9,177 bases of DNA from Syntrophorhabdus sp. (GTDB lineage Bacteria > Desulfobacterota > BSN033 > UBA1163), in NCBI GenBank assembly GCA_020724025.1, contig DYHU01000144.1:1-9177 (forward strand). Reading direction: 5' to 3'. The translations under genes were made by a program, and so were the position numbers. Below the pieces are notes generated by a model that was not told the DNA's origin, did no database searches, and saw only the letters and a program-made list of their open reading frames with translations. Every line of letters begins with the position of its first letter. Positions within the stretch are counted from its first letter, which is position 1. Shown piece after piece: positions 6,320 to 9,177 of the stretch.

Positions 6320-7044
6320 TAGGCTGTCCCCAAATAGGCCCTTTGAACCTCTTCGTTTTCCGACAATTCTCTGGCCCTCCCCGAAAGGGTGACCCGTCCC
6401 GTCTCTAGAACATAAGCACTCTGTGCAATTTCAAGGGCGAGGCGAGCGTTCTGTTCAACCAGAAGAAGGGTTGTCCCCTGGGCGTTAATTTGCGCAAGGA
6501 TTTTGAAAATAAGCTCCACCAGCATGGGCGCTAAACCCAGAGAAGGCTCATCCAGAAGAAGCAAACGGGGGCGGCTCATCAGAGCCCTCCCGATGGCGAG
6601 CATCATCTGTTCACCACCTGAAAGAGTGCCTGCCGATTGATGTTTTCGCTCAGCAAGAATTGGAAAAAGTTTAAAGATCCATTGAAGATCTGCCTGGATC
6701 GCATGCTTATCTCGCCGTCGATAAGCACCGATCAAGAGATTCTCCCTCACCGTAAGGTCCGAGAAAACCTGGCGTCCTTCCGGGCAGTGAGAAATGCCCA
6801 TGAGAACAATCTCTTCTGCAGACACTAAGTTGATGTTCCGGAACGGATCATTCAAATTGGGGCGAAAGAGGATATGGCCCTGACGGGCCCGGAGAAGTCC
6901 CGAAATAGTGGAGAGGGTTGTGGTCTTACCCGCTCCGTTTGCGCCTATGAGGGCGACCACTTCTCCTTGCCGGACCTCCAAGCTGATCCCTTTAAGAACA
7001 TAGGTCTGTTCGATATAGACATGAATATCCTTTAGCTCAAGCAT
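6319..7044 (-). CDS. livF: LIV-type ABC transporter ATP-binding protein LivF (241 aa)
   Basis: This is an ABC ATPase of the LivF type. Walker A GANGAGKTT is at 34-42, the signature LSGGEQ at 141-146, Walker B LLLLDEPSLGLAP at 161-173, and the characteristic LVEQN replaces the switch-His motif, as is usual in LivF. The segment between Walker A and the CPEGR motif (about 60-85) is slightly longer than typical. The ATG at 7044 is chosen because it gives the standard MLELKDI beginning and lies 4 nt after the livG stop; a frame continuing upstream to 7176 lies inside livG. With LivG it energises uptake through LivHM. Confidence 0.94.
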   Translation of the reverse strand: MLELKDIHVYIEQTYVLKGISLEVRQGEVVALIGANGAGKTTTLSTISGLLRARQGHILFRPNLNDPFRNINLVSAEEIVLMGISHCPEGRQVFSDLTVRENLLIGAYRRRDKHAIQADLQWIFKLFPILAERKHQSAGTLSGGEQMMLAIGRALMSRPRLLLLDEPSLGLAPMLVELIFKILAQINAQGTTLLLVEQNARLALEIAQSAYVLETGRVTLSGRARELSENEEVQRAYLGTA

Positions 7045-7048
7045 TTCC

Positions 7049-7825
7049 CTATCTCTTAGGCTTTCCCAGGTACGCTTCGATAACCCCAGGGTGTTGCTGG
7101 ATCTCCGCCGGGGTACCCATGGCAATGATCTGGCCGCGGTCAAGAACCTGAATGTGTTTGCATATCCCCATGACAACTTTCATATCATGTTCGACAAGAA
7201 TGATAGTTAACTGATGCTCTTCATGGATTTTAGATATGGTTCGGATAATCTCTTCCGTTTCGTGAGGATTCATCCCTGCTGTAGGCTCATCTAATAAAAG
7301 CAATTTAGGATCAGTGGAAAGGGCTCTAACCAACTCTACTTTTCGCTGAATACCATAAGGAAGATTTTCTGCAACTTCATTTTTATAATCAAGAAGATCA
7401 AGGAGATTTAAAATCTCCTGAGCCCGTTCTTCCATTTCTCGTTCGGACCGTTTGAAGCGGGGGAAGTTTAGAAGGGTTGCCCAAAGACCCGTGCCATGGC
7501 GTATGTGGAAACCTACCTTAATGTTATCGATAACGGGTAATGATTTGAAAAGACGAATATTTTGAAAAGTTCTAGCAATGCCCAGAGCCGTATTCCGGTC
7601 AGGTCTCGAACGGGTAATGTCTTTTCTTCGGAAGAAAATGTGCCCATTAGAGGGATGCAAGACACCGGTGAGAAGGTTAAAGACCGTGGTTTTACCCGCT
7701 CCATTGGGACCGATAAGTCCCATTAATTCACCTTTTTGAAGTACGAGGTCGTAGTCTTTCAGGGCTTGAACTCCCCCAAAAAACTTACTCACCTTTTCGA
7801 CTCTTAACAGTTCATTACCATCCAT
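7049..7825 (-). CDS. livG: LIV-type ABC transporter ATP-binding protein LivG (258 aa)
   Basis: This ABC ATPase is the first gene of the operon. Walker A GPNGAGKTT is at 39-47, the family Q-loop region ARTFQNIRLF at 84-93, the degenerate LivG signature LPYGIQR at 155-161, Walker B KLLLLDEPTAG at 174-184, and the switch His in VEHD (H213). The C-terminus carries the LivG tail ending in VIEAYLGKPKR. The start is ATG 7825; a weak GAGGGA lies about 11 nt upstream, so translation initiation may be modest. The predicted transcription start lies about 93 nt upstream. Length and motif order are normal for the family. Confidence 0.94.
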   Translation of the reverse strand: MDGNELLRVEKVSKFFGGVQALKDYDLVLQKGELMGLIGPNGAGKTTVFNLLTGVLHPSNGHIFFRRKDITRSRPDRNTALGIARTFQNIRLFKSLPVIDNIKVGFHIRHGTGLWATLLNFPRFKRSEREMEERAQEILNLLDLLDYKNEVAENLPYGIQRKVELVRALSTDPKLLLLDEPTAGMNPHETEEIIRTISKIHEEHQLTIILVEHDMKVVMGICKHIQVLDRGQIIAMGTPAEIQQHPGVIEAYLGKPKR

Positions 7826-7901
7826 CCGGATTGAGGTCCCTCACTGCAAGTAAAATCGATAGAAAAAGCCCTTAATGAATTCAGTGATAAGCTGTCTTTT
7901 T

Positions 7902-7934
7902 AAGTATACCAATAGTACACCCGAATTATACCAA
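7902..7934 (-). repeat. Three 11-bp direct repeats over the operon promoter: candidate GntR operator
   Basis: Read on the minus strand the units are TTGGTATAATT (7934-7924), CGGGTGTACTA (7923-7913) and TTGGTATACTT (7912-7902). The GGTATA, GGTGTA and GGTATA cores start at 7932, 7921 and 7910, exactly one helical turn apart. Units 1 and 3 match in 10 of 11 bases. They cover the -10 and the predicted start site, a classic repressor position. E. coli NanR, also an FCD-type GntR protein, binds tandem GGTATA repeats, though with tighter spacing, so the operon's own GntR is a natural candidate. Confidence 0.6.
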
Positions 7935-7952
7935 TGTGGGTTTTTTTGTCAA
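7925..7952 (-). promoter_or_regulatory. Strong sigma70-type promoter of the liv-hydrolase-GntR operon
   Basis: On the minus strand a consensus -35 TTGACA (7952-7947), a 16-bp spacer and a consensus -10 TATAAT (7930-7925) are present, the latter preceded by TGG, which makes an extended -10. Transcription would start near 7918, leaving a 93-nt leader before livG. The leader holds TCACTG and CAGTGA arms that could mask the weak livG ribosome site. So strong a core promoter suggests control by repression. Confidence 0.8.
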
Positions 7953-7968
7953 GCGTTTCCTGGATGTT

Positions 7969-7997
7969 TTGCCTTTCTAAAAATTAGGATATATAAT
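7969..7997 (+). promoter_or_regulatory. Divergent sigma70-type promoter of the DUF434 gene
   Basis: TTGCCT (7969-7974), a 17-bp spacer and a perfect TATAAT (7992-7997) point to a start near 8004. Its -35 is separated from the operon's -35 by only 16 bp, so the two promoters stand back to back. The expected 5' leader before the ATG at 8013 is only about 9 nt. Confidence 0.65.
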
Positions 7998-8012
7998 GTG
8001 TCACAACCGCCG

Positions 8013-8699
8013 ATGAATGCCAAAGACCTTCGGGAAGCCGCAGATGATTTTCGCTATCTTCTCAACCGGGGATATCCCCGAAAACCGTCCCTGGAGTTGG
8101 TCGGAAACCGCTATCGGCTCACATTCGATGAGCGTCACCTTCTTCACCGGGGAGTTTTTCCGGATGCCGATTCTGAGCGGAGGCAGAAAAGAAAAATTAC
8201 CACTCAAAAGATTCAAAACAAAGACCTCGCCATTGACGGCCATAATGTTCTCATCACCATCGAGGCCGGACTTTCCGGTCGGCCCCTCGTCCTCGGAGAC
8301 GATGGTTTCATACGCGATATCTCAGGCCTATCCGGAAACTACAGGAAGTCAGAAAAGACAGAAGAGGCGCTCTTATTGATCTTCAATGCCCTTAAGAGAG
8401 TAAAACCCAGACATACCCTCTTTCTTTTTGATGCCCCTATCAGCAGGAGCGGAGAATTGGCCCGGGAGATAAGGAGCCGGTTAAAAAAAGAAGGCATCCG
8501 GGGTGATGGACGGGCGATGAAGGTTCCGGAGAAGGTATTGATCGGATTCTCAGGAGTAGTCGCAACAACCGATACCGCCATCATCGATCAATCCCCAAAA
8601 GTATTCGATCTGGCCGGCCATATCCTCAGACTGAGAATCAGGCCCGAATGCCTCATCCGGTGGAGAAGAAAGCTACCAAAGAGAGTTCTGAAAAACTAA
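8013..8699 (+). CDS. DUF434/DUF5616 protein, PIN/NYN-like (228 aa)
   Basis: The N-terminus (about 5-50) matches DUF434: DLREAADDFRYLLNRGYPRK then VGNRYRLTFDERHLLHR. After a basic linker (55-66) comes a DUF5616-like domain (about 70-200) with IDGHNVLI at 74-81, GDDGFIRDISG at 95-105, FLFDAPISRSGELA at 137-150 and ATTDTAIID at 184-192. The pattern of an Asp in an IDGxN strand followed by further acidic motifs at strand ends resembles NYN/PIN nucleases; candidate acidic residues are D75, D97, D102, D140 and D187. Nuclease activity is my inference, as the family has no assigned function that I know. The ATG at 8013 is chosen because the conserved domain begins at once and transcription probably starts near 8004; GTG at 7998 has AGGA upstream but would abut the -10. 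It is transcribed divergently from the transporter operon, with no evident functional link. Confidence 0.8.
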   Translation: MNAKDLREAADDFRYLLNRGYPRKPSLELVGNRYRLTFDERHLLHRGVFPDADSERRQKRKITTQKIQNKDLAIDGHNVLITIEAGLSGRPLVLGDDGFIRDISGLSGNYRKSEKTEEALLLIFNALKRVKPRHTLFLFDAPISRSGELAREIRSRLKKEGIRGDGRAMKVPEKVLIGFSGVVATTDTAIIDQSPKVFDLAGHILRLRIRPECLIRWRRKLPKRVLKN

Positions 8700-8738
8700 T
8701 ACAACCTCTTGATGACTCAGATTTCAAAACCGATTATA

Positions 8739-8766
8739 GAGATTTCCAGGGTTTTTATGAAATCTC
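8739..8766. repeat. 8-bp inverted repeat between the DUF434 gene and the next promoter
   Basis: GAGATTTC (8739-8746) and GAAATCTC (8759-8766) are exact reverse complements around a 12-nt loop. It sits 40 nt after the DUF434 stop and 12 nt before the next -35. There is no T-run after it on the plus strand, so it is either a weak terminator-like end or an operator; the evidence does not decide. Confidence 0.4.
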
Positions 8767-8777
8767 CCAAATAAATC

Positions 8778-8806
8778 TTGACAAGCTCAAACCCTTGGCG
8801 TATAAA
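8778..8806 (+). promoter_or_regulatory. Sigma70-type promoter of the second GntR gene
   Basis: TTGACA (8778-8783), a 17-bp spacer and TATAAA (8801-8806) form a near-consensus promoter. Transcription would begin near 8813 and give a leader of about 43 nt to the TTG start at 8856. The match is good enough that the gene is probably a separate transcription unit rather than a read-through from the DUF434 gene. Confidence 0.7.
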
Positions 8807-8819
8807 AAACTTAATCTGG

Positions 8820-8832
8820 ATACAGTATACAG
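8820..8832 (+). repeat. Short direct repeat with GTATAC core: possible autoregulatory site
   Basis: ATACAG occurs twice, 7 bp apart (8820-8825 and 8827-8832), with the palindrome GTATAC at 8825-8830 in the middle. It lies just downstream of the predicted start site of a GntR gene, a usual place for autoregulation. The motif is short and could be chance. Confidence 0.3.
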
Positions 8833-8855
8833 AATTCACTCAAAAGGAGGGCCCC

Positions 8856-9177
8856 TTGGAAAACATATTCGGAGCGGTAAAAATAGGAAAGAGGAAACCT
8901 CTTCGGGAAGTTGTCTATGATTCATTAAAGAAGTCTATTTTACATGGAAAACTGAAGGCGGGGCAACGGCTGATCGAGGAAACGCTGGCCCACCAGATCG
9001 GGATCAGTCGCACACCGGTCAGGGAGGCCTTTCATAAACTGGAACGGGACGATCTCGTCTCACGGCTTCCAAAAGGAGGGTTTGCCGTCAGGGAATTCAC
9101 CAAAGAGGATGTGGAAGAAATATTCGGCATTCGAATTGCTCTTGAAAGCTATGCGGCTTATCTCGCCGCGATTCATA
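8856..9177 (+). CDS. Second GntR-family regulator, FCD type, N-terminal part (107 aa seen)
   Basis: A full winged helix-turn-helix is visible: basic entry RKPLREVVYDSLKKSIL (13-29), KAGQRLIEETLAHQIGISRT (34-53) with the recognition helix TPVREAFHKLERDDLV (53-68), and the wing RLPKGGFAVREF (70-81). The following EDVEEIFGIRIALESYAAYLA (84-104) is the opening helix of an FCD ligand domain; the rest lies past the right edge. The start is a TTG at 8856, supported by AAAAGGAGGG (8842-8851) with 4 nt spacing; the frame upstream shows no better start. It is a different protein from the GntR at 593-1309, with only family-level similarity. It probably controls genes further right and itself; a role at the liv operon cannot be excluded. 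Confidence 0.88.
   Translation, partial: MENIFGAVKIGKRKPLREVVYDSLKKSILHGKLKAGQRLIEETLAHQIGISRTPVREAFHKLERDDLVSRLPKGGFAVREFTKEDVEEIFGIRIALESYAAYLAAIH

Noticed and set aside
7875..8012. N-terminal extension of the DUF434 protein from an ATG at 7875
   Set aside because: It would run through both divergent promoters and the repeat operator, has no ribosome site, and adds 46 residues unlike the family, which begins at the ATG at 8013.
8648..8920. Plus-strand open frame of 90 codons spanning the DUF434 stop and the start of the second GntR gene
   Set aside because: It overlaps both genes, has no ribosome site, covers the promoter at 8778-8806, and its product resembles nothing recognisable; the GntR frame with strong ribosome site explains the right part better.

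Overview
The window looks like chromosomal DNA from an anaerobic bacterium, most plausibly a Desulfobacterota (deltaproteobacterial) lineage. This is an inference from three things: a probable selenocysteine-containing glutaredoxin at the left edge, a DUF434/DUF5616 gene of the kind found in archaea and anaerobic bacteria, and a LIV-type transporter operon with FCD-type GntR regulators. There are no rRNA or tRNA genes, insertion sequences, CRISPR arrays or phage genes that I can see.

Layout, left to right. (1) 1-79, minus strand: the first 26 codons of a glutaredoxin-like protein in which an in-frame TGA replaces the first Cys of the CPYC redox motif, followed at the right distance by a SECIS-like hairpin. 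(2) 80-592: AT-rich intergenic DNA with an 8-bp palindrome and no supported gene. (3) 593-7825, minus strand: one compact eight-gene operon, read from right to left as livG, livF, livH, livM, livK, creatininase-family amidohydrolase, asparaginase-family amidohydrolase, GntR/FCD regulator. Most junctions overlap or nearly touch. The exceptions are a 131-bp gap before livK, which carries an orphan Shine-Dalgarno sequence, and a 90-bp gap after livK, which carries a GC-rich hairpin with a T-tail. (4) 7826-8012: a divergent promoter region. The operon side has TTGACA-N16-TATAAT with an extended -10 and three 11-bp repeats of GGTATA/GGTGTA over the start site; the other side has TTGCCT-N17-TATAAT. 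(5) 8013-8699, plus strand: a DUF434/DUF5616 protein with PIN/NYN-like acidic motifs and an almost leaderless start. (6) 8778-9177, plus strand: a good promoter and the first 107 codons of a second GntR/FCD regulator, starting at TTG.

How it works together (inference). LivK captures a solute in the periplasm, LivHM and LivGF import it, and two cytoplasmic C-N hydrolases attack it: the creatininase-family enzyme perhaps on a cyclic or formyl amide, the asparaginase-family enzyme on a primary amide. The terminal GntR gene probably represses the operon at the repeats over its promoter. The substrate is not identifiable from sequence, but an amide or lactam nitrogen source fits both enzymes. The two observations most worth following are the selenocysteine glutaredoxin, which conventional gene callers would miss or truncate, and the operator-like triple repeat.
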